A stretch of DNA of 49,885 nt, taken from an uncultured Gemmatimonadota bacterium. GTDB taxonomy: Bacteria; Gemmatimonadota; Gemmatimonadetes; Gemmatimonadales; Gemmatimonadaceae. The stretch covers positions 1-49,885 of the forward strand of contig CAIUOO010000400.1 in assembly GCA_903900795.1 (NCBI GenBank). The letters are read 5' to 3'. This document shows positions 8,150 through 16,973 of this stretch, one piece after another. Below the pieces are notes generated by a model. The model did no database searches and was not told the DNA's origin. It saw nothing but the letters and a program-made list of their open reading frames with translations. The position numbers and the translations under genes were made by a program. The stretch's first letter is position 1. Every line of letters starts with the position of its first letter.

Positions 8150-10561
8150 TTACTGGCAGGAGGTCGTGAAATTGTCGGGCAGTGCCACCACGGTGACGCC
8201 GCGGACGGTGGCGCCGACGAGTACCAGCTGCCCGTTTGGACGCGTCGTGGCGCGGACCGGTCCGATGATCGGGTGGCGGATCGGGATCGACGCGATCTTG
8301 CGGTAGCAGTACGTGTCGAACACGTCGATGACCGGCTCGCTCGACGCAATGAACGCGAGGCGCGTGCGGAGCGTCGAGTTGGCACCCGTGTTGAGCGGGT
8401 GGAAATCGAGCCCGCCACCGCCGGGCCGTGACTGCAGGATGCCCTGCAATCGGAGCGTGCGATCGAAGAGATACGTGGAGTCACCCTTCACCGCGTTCAA
8501 CTCACCATCGAAGTTGATGCCCACGCCTTGGACGCGTGAGAACGTGTTGGCCACGAAATCGGCGACATCGAGCGGACGGGAAATACCGCGATCGATCACC
8601 GGCGTGGGCGGAATGGAATCCATGCCCATCGTCGCATCGTACGTCATGGCACGGCTACCAATCACCGATCCGCCTTCGCCGAACACCGCGCGACGGAAGT
8701 TGCCCGAACCGCGCACGAAGGTGGTGTCGCGGAAGGCCAGCTTATCGAGTCGGACGACGACCGAGTAAGCGAAGGTGCCGCCGCGGCCGTTCGGCACGTT
8801 CTGCTTGTATGGCACCAGGAGCGAATCCTTCCCGAAGCCCGCCGCGGCGAAGCGTTCGACTTCCAGCGTGTCCGAGCGGCCTTCCGACTGGCCCATCGCC
8901 TGCTCGAAGAAGAAGTGCGACGTGCGCTGCGTGAGATTCTCCCAGCGGATGGTGCCTTGGTTCGGGAACGGCACCGGCTGGCCCGGTGTGGGTGTGGTGG
9001 AGTACACCGCGATGATGTCGCCACACGGGGCGCCTGGCGTATCGGCACCGTTGCATGTTGCCGCCAGATACTGCGGACGATCGCTGAAGTCATACAGCGT
9101 GCGCTGTGCGATCGGCGCATCGGTGGCCTGCGCGCGCACCGTCGTGATGCTGTAGGCGACGATGTTTGGCAGCGCGTAGCGGAAGACTTCCCGGCCCGTC
9201 GTCCCCGCCCTCAGGTCGACATAGCTGATGTTGGTTCCGCCGGAATTCGCCACGAGCAGCGTGTCGCCCATGCTCCCATCGCGGTTGCGCGGCCACGGCG
9301 CGATGCCCCACGGGCGCGAGCCCACGGCGATCGGCGTGCGGAAGGTCGAGTCGGCCAGATCATAGACCTCGAGCCAGTTGCGCTCGATGTTCGAGAGATA
9401 GAGCCGATCGGTGCGCGGGAAGTAGAACGCATCGGCCACCTGTCCACCGCCGGGCAATGGACTGGTGTAGCCGGCGACGACCGCGACCGTGTCGAGGCGC
9501 AGAGCGCCCGATGTAAAGCGCGCCACATCGCGACGGCCATTCGCATTGCGGGCAAAGCTCGCAACGGTGACCAGCGTTGGGAACACCGTGACTGGGACCC
9601 GGGAGCGGAAGGTGCGAATCAGCGTGGAGAAGCCGCCGGTCGAGGTCACGGAGTCGGCGACGAGCAGCTGGCCGGTGAGACTGCGCACTTCATATCCGAG
9701 CATCGAGATCCCCACCGGATCCGTGGCTTCCACGAACACCGTGTCCTGCACTTCGAGTCGCGCCGCCACGCCCGTGCGCACGACCGGTACGGTGATGGCA
9801 TTGGCCGGCCTCTGCACCGCGTACTGCACCGCGGTACCCAGCACGCGCTGTTTGAGCGAGTCGATCACGAACGGCGTGACGGTGATAATCTGTCCCTTCA
9901 CGGTATCCGGAACGACGAGCGTGTCCATGACCGCAACCGAATCCCGCAACGGATTGGCGAAGGACGCGGAGTCCTTCACGTTGTACGCGCCGGTGATCTC
10001 GTAGCCGAGCGTGCTGACTTTGTACCGCGCCTTACCGGACAGGGAAATCACGAGGGACTTACCGCTCACGACCGGTGATCCGGTCACCGGGCTGGTCACG
10101 AGCGCCAACGGCGGCTCGAGATTGCCCACGGTGAGCGCGACGCGCGCCGTGTCGGACTGATTGCCGGCGCCGTCGGTGGCGATGGCCCTCACATTCACGG
10201 TGGCGCCCAGCCGGGTGTTGTTCGGCACCCGGATATGTACGTTCACCGTAAGTAACGTGACCGCGCTTGTCATGACCGTATCGTAGCTGGCGCTGATACC
10301 ACCAGCGAGCAGCACGCGAATGCGCTTGAGGCCGATGTTGTCGGAGGCGTTCACCGTCAGGGACAGCAGCGTGTCCGTCGCGGAGTTGCCCTTTGCCACC
10401 TGCACACGCGGGATGATCGTGTCCCGGAATGGCGGATCGATCACTTCATCCCCGCTGCACGCACCGAGGGCGGTGACGGCGGCGAGCGCCACCAACGTAG
10501 CCGGTCGGGCGGTGCGAGGCATGGGCCGAAGCGAGCGGCGGCTCGCGATGAATGCAGACAT
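8150..10561 (-). CDS. Large Ig-like/beta-propeller lipoprotein at the end of the pil operon
   Basis: An 803-residue predicted lipoprotein. The signal is positively charged, then ATLVALAAVTALGAC with a clear lipobox ending at C35. Next come about 300 residues of beta-strand-rich text resembling bacterial Ig-like domains (SASDNIGLKRIRV-type and AIATDGAGNQSDTARVALTV segments). A second half has propeller-like repeats (DAFYFPRTDRLYLSNIERNW, RPWGIAPWPRN, DTLLVANSGGTNISYVDL) of the YVTN/strip-like kind. It starts just after the pilQ stop; an ATG at 10579 would lie 4 bp past that stop, while the ATG at 10561 has a GAGG upstream. I do not recognise a named family. Its position suggests a role in pilus or secretin function at the outer membrane, but that is inference. 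Confidence 0.75.
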   Translation of the reverse strand: MSAFIASRRSLRPMPRTARPATLVALAAVTALGACSGDEVIDPPFRDTIIPRVQVAKGNSATDTLLSLTVNASDNIGLKRIRVLLAGGISASYDTVMTSAVTLLTVNVHIRVPNNTRLGATVNVRAIATDGAGNQSDTARVALTVGNLEPPLALVTSPVTGSPVVSGKSLVISLSGKARYKVSTLGYEITGAYNVKDSASFANPLRDSVAVMDTLVVPDTVKGQIITVTPFVIDSLKQRVLGTAVQYAVQRPANAITVPVVRTGVAARLEVQDTVFVEATDPVGISMLGYEVRSLTGQLLVADSVTSTGGFSTLIRTFRSRVPVTVFPTLVTVASFARNANGRRDVARFTSGALRLDTVAVVAGYTSPLPGGGQVADAFYFPRTDRLYLSNIERNWLEVYDLADSTFRTPIAVGSRPWGIAPWPRNRDGSMGDTLLVANSGGTNISYVDLRAGTTGREVFRYALPNIVAYSITTVRAQATDAPIAQRTLYDFSDRPQYLAATCNGADTPGAPCGDIIAVYSTTPTPGQPVPFPNQGTIRWENLTQRTSHFFFEQAMGQSEGRSDTLEVERFAAAGFGKDSLLVPYKQNVPNGRGGTFAYSVVVRLDKLAFRDTTFVRGSGNFRRAVFGEGGSVIGSRAMTYDATMGMDSIPPTPVIDRGISRPLDVADFVANTFSRVQGVGINFDGELNAVKGDSTYLFDRTLRLQGILQSRPGGGGLDFHPLNTGANSTLRTRLAFIASSEPVIDVFDTYCYRKIASIPIRHPIIGPVRATTRPNGQLVLVGATVRGVTVVALPDNFTTSCQ

Positions 10562-10583
10562 GGTGATGTGAGTCCTCATTGCG

Positions 10584-12749
10584 TCAGCGGCTCGGCGGGA
10601 TCGCCCCATCATCCAGGATGTGCGGGGTCACCAGAATGAGCAGGTCGCGCTTCGTTTCGTTCTTGGAATTCTGCGAGAACAAGCGACCGACGAACGGGAG
10701 GTTCATGAGAATCGGGATGCCACTGCGGAAACGGGTCGTCTCGGTGACGGTCAGGCCGCCGATCACGGCCGCCTCGCCATCAGCCACGAGCACCTGCGAC
10801 TCCGCACGCTGGCGGTTGAAGATCACGCCCACGTCGGTGGCCGCGATTTCCGCACTCGAGTTCTCCGCCTTGATCTTCATCAGCACCATACGATTGTTGG
10901 TAATCTGCGGCGTCACGGAGAGTTTGATACCAGCCTCTTCCTTCGACACCGTGGCGCGGGGGAAGAAGGCCGCCGCGTTCGGCTGGCCCTGCGCACCACC
11001 GCCACCACCACCGCCGCCACCGCCCTGGCCACCACCGCCTGAACTCGCGTCAATCACGCGGATCGGGATTTCCTGCCCCACGAAGATCTCGGCGCTGCGG
11101 TTGTTCAGAATCGTGATGCTCGGCTCCGACTGCACCTCGGCCAGCGACGACGTCTGCAGCGCAGTGAGGAACGCGGTGAGCTGAAACCGACCGAGCGCCG
11201 TGCTGTAGATCAGGTTGAGCGCATTCGGCTTGATCGCATTGTTGGCGTTGGCGATACCGGCGAGCGCGTTGCCGCCGAGCGCGATGCGCGCCGGCCCTTC
11301 GTACGCCTTGCCACCACCGGTCGCATCCGGCACGCCGTCGCCGTCGGTATCAACCGCGGTCAGCGTGTTCGGATCGATGCGCGGCACCAGCTGCTGGAAG
11401 AACTGCTTGTTGCCGGTGCCAAGGTCATAGGCGAGGCCGATGTCCTGGATGCCCGTGCGATTCACGAAGATGATCTTCGCCTTGATGGCGACCTGCGGCG
11501 TGCGGACGTCGAGCTGCTGCACGCGCGCGACGATTTCCGGGAGACGCGACGGGACTTCGGTGATGATCAGCTTGTTGGTCGCGCTGTCGGCGGCCACCGA
11601 GCCACGCACGACACAGCCTTGTCCGGCCGTCTGGTCCTGCTGACCGCCGCTGCCGCCGCCTTGATTCATCGGCATGCCCATATCACGTCCCGTGGCCATG
11701 GTGGTCAAGCCGGTGCAATCACGGGCCAGCAACTGCTGCACGGTGCCGCGCAGCACGGCAGCCTTCGAGTAGTTGATGTCGATGATCTGCGTCACGAGCG
11801 GCTCGAGCGCCTGATTCGTGGCGAGGTTGCGGTAGCTGTCGACCGTGATGATGCCGCTGGCATCTTCGGTGGCCGCGAGTCCCTGCGACTGCAGGATGGC
11901 CTGGAGGGCCACATCCCACGGCTTGTCGGCAATGTCCGCGGTGACGTCGCCCGACACGTCCTTTCCGACAACGATCGTGCGTCCGGAGAAGGTGGCAAAG
12001 GCAGCGATCACGTCGCGAATGTTCGTGCCATCGTAGCTGACCGTGATGCGCGGCTTCTGCTGCTGCCGGCGCGCCGCGGCCATCGACGACACCGTCGCGG
12101 GCGTGCGGGCGGTGAGCGGATCGCCCGAGTGATCATCGCGCACCGCCAGCGGTGGGCCGGCCTTCACGATCGGCGTCTCGACCTGCGGCTCTACCACCGC
12201 AGGGGCCGCGATCGGGGCCTGCTGCTGTTCGAGACGGCCAGCCGCGACCTGCGGCGACGGCTCGCCACCGGGGTTGGTGGACCCCCAGCGCGCAAAGGCG
12301 ACGACCGGCGCGCGAAGAGCAATGCGGATCTGGCCGTCCTCACGAACGACGGTGTAGCCGCGCGAGCCATCGAGATCGATGACGAGGCGTACTGTGTCGG
12401 CGCGATACTGCGAGAGACGCAGGTTGCGCACGGGCCCTCGGGTCTTGCCGTCGTACTTGGAGCCGATCGCGAGCGTGGCGCCACCGAGATCGACGACGAT
12501 GCGTGACGGATTGCCGAGGGTGAAGTGCTTGAACGTGACGGTCGAATCAATCGCCAAGACAATGTCCGCACCGGCCGGTGCCGGAGCGACGGCGATGCCC
12601 GACACACGACCGCGCATCGGCACGTCCACGACGGAGCTGATGGGCACCGCAGCCGAGGGGGCAGCGTAGTCCGCGTTCGCGGGCGCCAGCGCGAGCACGG
12701 CGGGCGCCAGGAGGGCGGAAATCACTGCAACGGTCGTCGGTCCCATCAT
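10584..12749 (-). CDS. pilQ: Type IV pilus secretin PilQ
   Basis: Outer-membrane secretin pore through which the pilus emerges. The 721-residue protein has a signal peptide (VISALLAPAVLALAPANA), an AMIN domain (about 45-150; FKHFTLGNPSRIVVDLGG, GPVRNLRLSQ), a Pro/Gln-rich linker, an STN/N0 domain (ISVSYDGTNIRDVIAAFATFSGR-type text), an N1 domain, and the C-terminal secretin domain. In the last, VQSEPSITILNNRSAEIFVGQEIP is followed by a poly-glycine run and then VGRLFSQ and LLILVTPHIL. The start codon overlaps the pilP stop (ATGA). The run of about ten glycines sits between two secretin strands and is longer than usual. Confidence 0.95.
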   Translation of the reverse strand: MMGPTTVAVISALLAPAVLALAPANADYAAPSAAVPISSVVDVPMRGRVSGIAVAPAPAGADIVLAIDSTVTFKHFTLGNPSRIVVDLGGATLAIGSKYDGKTRGPVRNLRLSQYRADTVRLVIDLDGSRGYTVVREDGQIRIALRAPVVAFARWGSTNPGGEPSPQVAAGRLEQQQAPIAAPAVVEPQVETPIVKAGPPLAVRDDHSGDPLTARTPATVSSMAAARRQQQKPRITVSYDGTNIRDVIAAFATFSGRTIVVGKDVSGDVTADIADKPWDVALQAILQSQGLAATEDASGIITVDSYRNLATNQALEPLVTQIIDINYSKAAVLRGTVQQLLARDCTGLTTMATGRDMGMPMNQGGGSGGQQDQTAGQGCVVRGSVAADSATNKLIITEVPSRLPEIVARVQQLDVRTPQVAIKAKIIFVNRTGIQDIGLAYDLGTGNKQFFQQLVPRIDPNTLTAVDTDGDGVPDATGGGKAYEGPARIALGGNALAGIANANNAIKPNALNLIYSTALGRFQLTAFLTALQTSSLAEVQSEPSITILNNRSAEIFVGQEIPIRVIDASSGGGGQGGGGGGGGGGAQGQPNAAAFFPRATVSKEEAGIKLSVTPQITNNRMVLMKIKAENSSAEIAATDVGVIFNRQRAESQVLVADGEAAVIGGLTVTETTRFRSGIPILMNLPFVGRLFSQNSKNETKRDLLILVTPHILDDGAIPPSR
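10994..11040 (-). repeat. (ACC/GCC)n repeat coding the poly-Gly loop of PilQ
   Basis: A run of ACC and GCC triplets on the plus strand, read as GGT/GGC glycine codons on the minus strand. It encodes two glycine stretches inside the secretin domain. Triplet repeats of this sort are prone to length change without loss of frame. Confidence 0.7.
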
Positions 12750-13255
12750 GGGTTCCTCACTTTCGTCGTGTCGCTGCTCAGTGGCAGCGTTTCCTGCCGG
12801 TTGAATCCGAATTCTTCGATGATGAACTGCACGGCTTTTTGTCGGATCGCGGCAACACGCAGCCGCCCAAGCTGCTGACCGACGCGCACGCGGTATTGCC
12901 GCTTCGAATACGTGTCGCGCAGAATGGCGACGGAGTTGCTGCCAGGGCCGACCGGATCGAAGGCGACCGCGGTGAGGCGCAGATCGCTGAGGAGCGGGCG
13001 CACATCGCTGCTGCTCATGAGCGACTGGTAGGGATCGCGCCGTCCGCCACCGCGGTACGCGAACGTTTCGCGCTGCAGCGTAATCTCAGTCGGCATGCCG
13101 GCGGTTCTTTTCGGCGACGCACTCGGCCCAACGGTACCGGCAGACTCGCCGGAAACGGTGCGCTCCGCGGTGGGGCCGACGGGCTGCTGCGCCTCGACGA
13201 CCCGAGGGGATACACCAAGGGCCAGCGTGGCGAGTCGAAAGATCAGGCGTTTCAT
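12746..13255 (-). CDS. pilP: Type IV pilus assembly protein PilP-like
   Basis: A 169-residue exported protein. PilP is an inner-membrane-linked periplasmic protein that connects PilNO to PilQ. A signal-like N-terminus ends in RVVEAQ; there is no lipobox cysteine, unlike classical PilP. A disordered Pro/Ser-rich linker is followed by the RRDPYQSL element, then a small beta domain ending in YRVRVGQQLGRLRVAAIRQKAVQFIIEEFG. The RDP[FY] motif and the beta-strand pattern fit the PilP/GspC homology region. The start overlaps the pilO stop (ATGA) and the stop overlaps pilQ. The position between pilO and pilQ supports the call, since the sequence itself is weakly conserved. Confidence 0.85.
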   Translation of the reverse strand: MKRLIFRLATLALGVSPRVVEAQQPVGPTAERTVSGESAGTVGPSASPKRTAGMPTEITLQRETFAYRGGGRRDPYQSLMSSSDVRPLLSDLRLTAVAFDPVGPGSNSVAILRDTYSKRQYRVRVGQQLGRLRVAAIRQKAVQFIIEEFGFNRQETLPLSSDTTKVRNP

Positions 13256-13875
13256 GACGAACGTTCCTTGGCGGCGGGCTTGGCTGGCATCGTCTTCTCG
13301 ACGTAGGTCTGCAGCGTAATCGTGGAGGTCAGCACCCCATTCTCCGACGTCCTGGTCGCGTTGCGCGGGGCGTTGGCCCCCGAGCTGGCGACGATCGAGA
13401 AGTTCACCGGTGCGACGATACGGGCAAGGGACCCGACGTTGGCGAGGAACTCGCCGAACTGGTGATAGCCACCGATGATGGTGACGGTGTAGCGATAGGT
13501 GTCGAACCGTTCGCCGCGGACCACCGGCTCTGGCATGACGCCACCAACGTCGAGTCCAGCGCGGCGGGCCGCGGTGCTGACTTCTTCGAGCAATGCGGGC
13601 ACTTCGTTGCCGGTCGGCACGAGACGCCGCATGACCAGCAGGGCGGAGCGGTTCTCCGCTGCCTCGACACGCAGCTTCTCGATGCTGCCCGACGCGAACT
13701 CGCGGGCCGCGCGCTGGTTGGCGTCGGCAAGCGCCGCCACCCGGGCGGTGTCGGAGGCGAGCTGTTCTTCGCGGGCAGCATACGGATAAAGGTAGTATGC
13801 GACGGCGAGGGCAACGGCCGCGAAGCCAATCAGGAATTTGACCTGATCACGCTGGGTCTGAGGAAGCAGTGCCAT
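13252..13875 (-). CDS. pilO: Type IV pilus inner-membrane platform protein PilO
   Basis: A 207-residue bitopic membrane protein. PilO pairs with PilN in the alignment complex linking the inner-membrane motor to PilQ. It has one transmembrane helix near the N-terminus (FLIGFAAVALAVAYYLYPYAA) and a coiled-coil region (about 35-85). A ferredoxin-like domain contains LVPTGNEVPALLEEVSTAARRAGLDV and YTVTIIGGYHQFGEFLANVGSLARIV, both typical of PilO. It lies 12 bp after pilN and overlaps pilP by 4 bp. Confidence 0.93.
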   Translation of the reverse strand: MALLPQTQRDQVKFLIGFAAVALAVAYYLYPYAAREEQLASDTARVAALADANQRAAREFASGSIEKLRVEAAENRSALLVMRRLVPTGNEVPALLEEVSTAARRAGLDVGGVMPEPVVRGERFDTYRYTVTIIGGYHQFGEFLANVGSLARIVAPVNFSIVASSGANAPRNATRTSENGVLTSTITLQTYVEKTMPAKPAAKERSS

Positions 13876-13887
13876 GGGAGTCTCTGG

Positions 13888-14643
13888 TCAGCGCACGGGA
13901 ACGACGAGGGGCGAGGTTCGTACCACCCCGGGAGGCGGCACTTCGTACTCCGCCGACAATTCAAACTGTGTGATGTCCTTGCCTTCGACAATCACGATCT
14001 CCGACTTGCTCAGGGCGACGTGCTGGATGAACGGCGAGCTCTCCATCTGCCGCATGAACATCGTGAGCGCCTGAATATCGACCGTCTGACCGACCACGCG
14101 GAACGTCAGCGCCGGATGGACTTCGATCGTGTCCTGCACCACGGCGTGTCGCTTGCCCTTGGCGGCAGCACTCGCCGTGACCGGTGTGGCGCCACCGGTA
14201 AGCACATCGGCACCCGGGGGCAGCGGCACCTTGCTCGTCTGCTCCAGCGTGGTCAGCCACGTATAGGCCGGCAGCGCGCGGCTGATCTCGTCGAGGAGAT
14301 GTGCCCAGTTATAGCGGTTCTCGTCGATCGTGCGGATGATCTGCAACTGGCGCTGGACCGAGTCGCGCTCGGCGGTCAGCGTCCGGCGCGCGTCGAGCAC
14401 TTTGGCGTAGCGCGTCGAATCGCGCACCGCGCGATCGAGTTGCTCCGTGACGTCGCTGGCGCGGGCATTCTGCGCGGTGAACAGGAGCCCGACGGCCGCG
14501 CACGCGACGACGACGGCTCCAGCGGCACCAACGAGCCAGGGATCGCGAACCGACGCACCGATGGACCCGAGCGAGCCGACGAAACGTCCGGCACCACGTG
14601 TGGTCTTCTTCGAGCCGGGGAGGAGATTGATCGTGAGCATCAT
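13888..14643 (-). CDS. pilN: Type IV pilus inner-membrane platform protein PilN
   Basis: A 251-residue bitopic protein. The N-terminal cytoplasmic motif INLLPG is the conserved PilM-binding peptide. A transmembrane helix (LVGAAGAVVVACAAVGLLF), a coiled coil (about 60-105) and a periplasmic domain with NWAHLLDEISRALPAYTWLTTL follow. The periplasmic part carries a Gly/Ala/Thr-rich insertion (about 140-160) not seen in shorter PilN proteins. It lies 11 bp after pilM. Confidence 0.94.
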   Translation of the reverse strand: MMLTINLLPGSKKTTRGAGRFVGSLGSIGASVRDPWLVGAAGAVVVACAAVGLLFTAQNARASDVTEQLDRAVRDSTRYAKVLDARRTLTAERDSVQRQLQIIRTIDENRYNWAHLLDEISRALPAYTWLTTLEQTSKVPLPPGADVLTGGATPVTASAAAKGKRHAVVQDTIEVHPALTFRVVGQTVDIQALTMFMRQMESSPFIQHVALSKSEIVIVEGKDITQFELSAEYEVPPPGVVRTSPLVVPVR

Positions 14644-14654
14644 GGTCGGATTCC

Positions 14655-15698
14655 TCAGGCCGCCGCGCGGAGCGCGAGTCCCACCGGGAGCATCAGCAGC
14701 GGGGCGACTTCATCGGTAGACAGGAATTCCAGCGCGCCGTCCCGCACGGTCATCCGGGCGAGCGCGTTGGCCGACTGCACGGGAATGCGCAGGCGCTCGG
14801 ACAGCCAGGCCAGCAGGCCCGGCACGCGCGATCCGCCGCCACAGGCGTACACCGCGCGGATCTGGCCGAAGCTGCGCGACGACGAGGCGAGGAACGTGGC
14901 GGCGCGCTCGAGACCAACGGCGAGTTCCTCGCCGCGCATGCCGATGGTGCCGTCGAGGAGGGGCGACCGATCGAAGCCGCGCAGCATGTCCTCCGCCTCC
15001 TCTCCACTGATGCCGTGCTCGCGCTGCACATCCTCGCGGAATCGTCGCGTGCCGACACCAAGGTCACGGGTCAGAATGGGTACACCCTCGTCGAGGATGT
15101 TCAGGTTCGTCTGTTCGTTGCCGATGTTGAGCAGCGCCACCGTCCCGTGCATCGCATCGGGGTGATTCGCTTCGAACGCGTTGTGCAGGGCGAAGGCATC
15201 GACATCGATCACCGAGGGCGGGAAGCCCGCTTCCTCGAGGAGATGTCGCTTCGCTTCCACCAGATCACGCTTCGCCGCCACCAGCAGTACGCTCATATCG
15301 ATTCCGTCGCCGTCCGGATCGAGGACCTGAAAGTCGAGTTCGACAGAGTCCATGTCGAACGGCACGTGCTGCTCGGCCTCCCACCGCATCAACTCACGGG
15401 CCTGTGCTTCCTTGACGCGCGCGATCGAGATCTTCTTGACGATCACATCGCGTCCGCCCACGGCTGTCACGAGGCTCTTCGTCGTCACGCCGGTCGCATC
15501 AAGCGTCTGGCGGATCGCATCAGCCACCAGGCCGTGATCCATCACTTCGCCTTCGACAATGGCGGTGTCGTACAGCGGCGTGATGACCACCTTGACGAGT
15601 TCCGGCGAGGGTCCGCTGTGATCGATGACCACGGCTTTCACAAGACCAGAGCCGACATCGAGTCCGATGGTGATTTTCTTTCGGCCGAGGAGCGCCAT
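14655..15698 (-). CDS. pilM: Type IV pilus actin-like ATPase PilM
   Basis: A 347-residue cytoplasmic FtsA/actin-like protein that binds the PilN N-terminus. The start was set at the ATG at 15698 (MALLGRKKITIGLDVGSGLVKAVV) because the nucleotide-binding phosphate-1 motif follows directly; an extension to 15752 shows no similarity. Other conserved parts are MRWEAEQHVPFDMDSVELDFQVL, LNIGNEQTNLNIL (phosphate 2) and VYACGGGSRVPGL (adenosine motif). It leads the pilMNOPQ run and is preceded by a 222-bp gap that may hold a promoter, though none stands out. Confidence 0.95.
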   Translation of the reverse strand: MALLGRKKITIGLDVGSGLVKAVVIDHSGPSPELVKVVITPLYDTAIVEGEVMDHGLVADAIRQTLDATGVTTKSLVTAVGGRDVIVKKISIARVKEAQARELMRWEAEQHVPFDMDSVELDFQVLDPDGDGIDMSVLLVAAKRDLVEAKRHLLEEAGFPPSVIDVDAFALHNAFEANHPDAMHGTVALLNIGNEQTNLNILDEGVPILTRDLGVGTRRFREDVQREHGISGEEAEDMLRGFDRSPLLDGTIGMRGEELAVGLERAATFLASSSRSFGQIRAVYACGGGSRVPGLLAWLSERLRIPVQSANALARMTVRDGALEFLSTDEVAPLLMLPVGLALRAAA

Positions 15699-15920
15699 GG
15701 CTGTTGGGGTTGTTCTGGTGGTTGACACGCTGCCATTCGGCACTGAGCGCACCGAGGAGACAGACTGACCGGCCTACACCCGGGAGGTCTCTCTTCAAAC
15801 GACGCTCCTCTCACGAGGTAACGCCGCCAAAGGAGAGACGGCCGGTTCACGTGCCCGGACCGTGACAGTGTCGGCCCAGGCGACCGCTGTCCGCAATCGG
15901 CCGTTTTGACTGGTTGCTGG

Positions 15921-16973
15921 TCAATTCAGCGGGGAATACCAGAGCGAGAACGGCATCGCGCGTGGTATGGCAATGGACGCGAGGGCCATTTGAACGGCAC
16001 AGCGATCGTATTGCACCCGGGTCTGAGCCCCGAGCTGCAGGTCGCGATGTCCGAGGGCGGCGACGAGGAGTGCCCCGCGAACGCGTAGTGCTCCGCCACG
16101 CGCGTCGAGTCGTCCGCGCACCACCAGGACGCCCTCGACATCCAGACGTCCCGTGATGACGAGGTCGCCGCTCACGGCAAGCAGTCCGCGCCATTGCGAC
16201 GGTGATTGCAAAACAACCGTCGCGCCATCGAGTAACAGGGTGTGCCAGCCTGGTAACGTCGCCAACGTTTGTGGGATCGAATCTGCGGCGCGAACGGGGC
16301 TGCGAGCGATCACGGAGATCCAGGCCTGATCGAATGCGACGCGCACCGTCGCGGTATCGGCGAGTCTCAGCGAGGACGACGGGGCCGTCCAGATCCCCGC
16401 CGGTGTATCGACAAGCGCGGCCGACGCGATCGGCACCAGCGAGAGGGTGTCCCGCAGGGCACCGCACGCGTCGGTGGCATCGGCACGATCGCGTCCATCG
16501 ATCGTGGTGGGATCCTTCCCATGGACCGTACCAATCGCGGTCAGCGCGCCGACGATCGGCAGGGGCGGTGGCTCGAGGAACAGCGCGCGCGTGACGTGGC
16601 GGCGGACGAGCCCCGGGGTCCCGAGCGGGCCGAGGATGACGTCGGCCGTCAACCACGCGACCAGTGGCTGGGTACGCGTGAGCCGCACCCAAACGCTGTC
16701 GCCGACGGCCGTGGTTACGCGCGTGGCGATCGTCGTGCCTAGCGACATGGCCGCCAGGGTCTCCGCCGGCCACGCATCAAGCCGTAGGGCAAGCCCTTCG
16801 TCGGCGGCGAATTGCGCGCGTACGCCGTTGGCGGCCAGTCGAGTGGCCCGGTAGCCGCGCCAGATCTTGCTGATGGCCGCCAACGCGAGCACAGCAACGA
16901 GGGCCGTCACCACGACGACGAACGGGAGGACGACGCCGGCACGCCGACGCCGCTCAGGGAGCACGCTGCGCAC
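15921..16973 (-). CDS. PilX-like minor pilin/pilus assembly protein
   Basis: About 350 residues. A basic stretch RRRRAG is followed by a hydrophobic helix VVLPFVVVVTALVAVLALAA and an ARTRLAANGVRAQFAADEGLALRL-like amphipathic helix. This is the layout of PilX/GspK-type minor pilins, which lack Glu5. The middle is unconserved and beta-rich. The C-terminus (VQYDRCAVQMAL ... MPFSLWYSPLN) resembles ends seen in PilX-like proteins. There is no ATG in the right place; a GTG at 16973 is the best start and overlaps the preceding PilW-like gene by 20 bp. The family call depends mainly on the N-terminus and the neighbours. Confidence 0.7.
   Translation of the reverse strand: MRSVLPERRRRAGVVLPFVVVVTALVAVLALAAISKIWRGYRATRLAANGVRAQFAADEGLALRLDAWPAETLAAMSLGTTIATRVTTAVGDSVWVRLTRTQPLVAWLTADVILGPLGTPGLVRRHVTRALFLEPPPLPIVGALTAIGTVHGKDPTTIDGRDRADATDACGALRDTLSLVPIASAALVDTPAGIWTAPSSSLRLADTATVRVAFDQAWISVIARSPVRAADSIPQTLATLPGWHTLLLDGATVVLQSPSQWRGLLAVSGDLVITGRLDVEGVLVVRGRLDARGGALRVRGALLVAALGHRDLQLGAQTRVQYDRCAVQMALASIAIPRAMPFSLWYSPLN

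Noticed and set aside
11619-12506. 295-codon plus-strand frame opposite pilQ
   Set aside because: Arg/His/Gly-rich shadow without domains, opposite the conserved AMIN and N-domains of PilQ.
15847-16773. Minus-strand frame of about 300 codons over the PilX-like gene
   Set aside because: It is a shifted frame of the PilX-like gene; the composition is His/Arg/Thr-rich and it has no start context. The frame with the pilin-like helix is the credible one.
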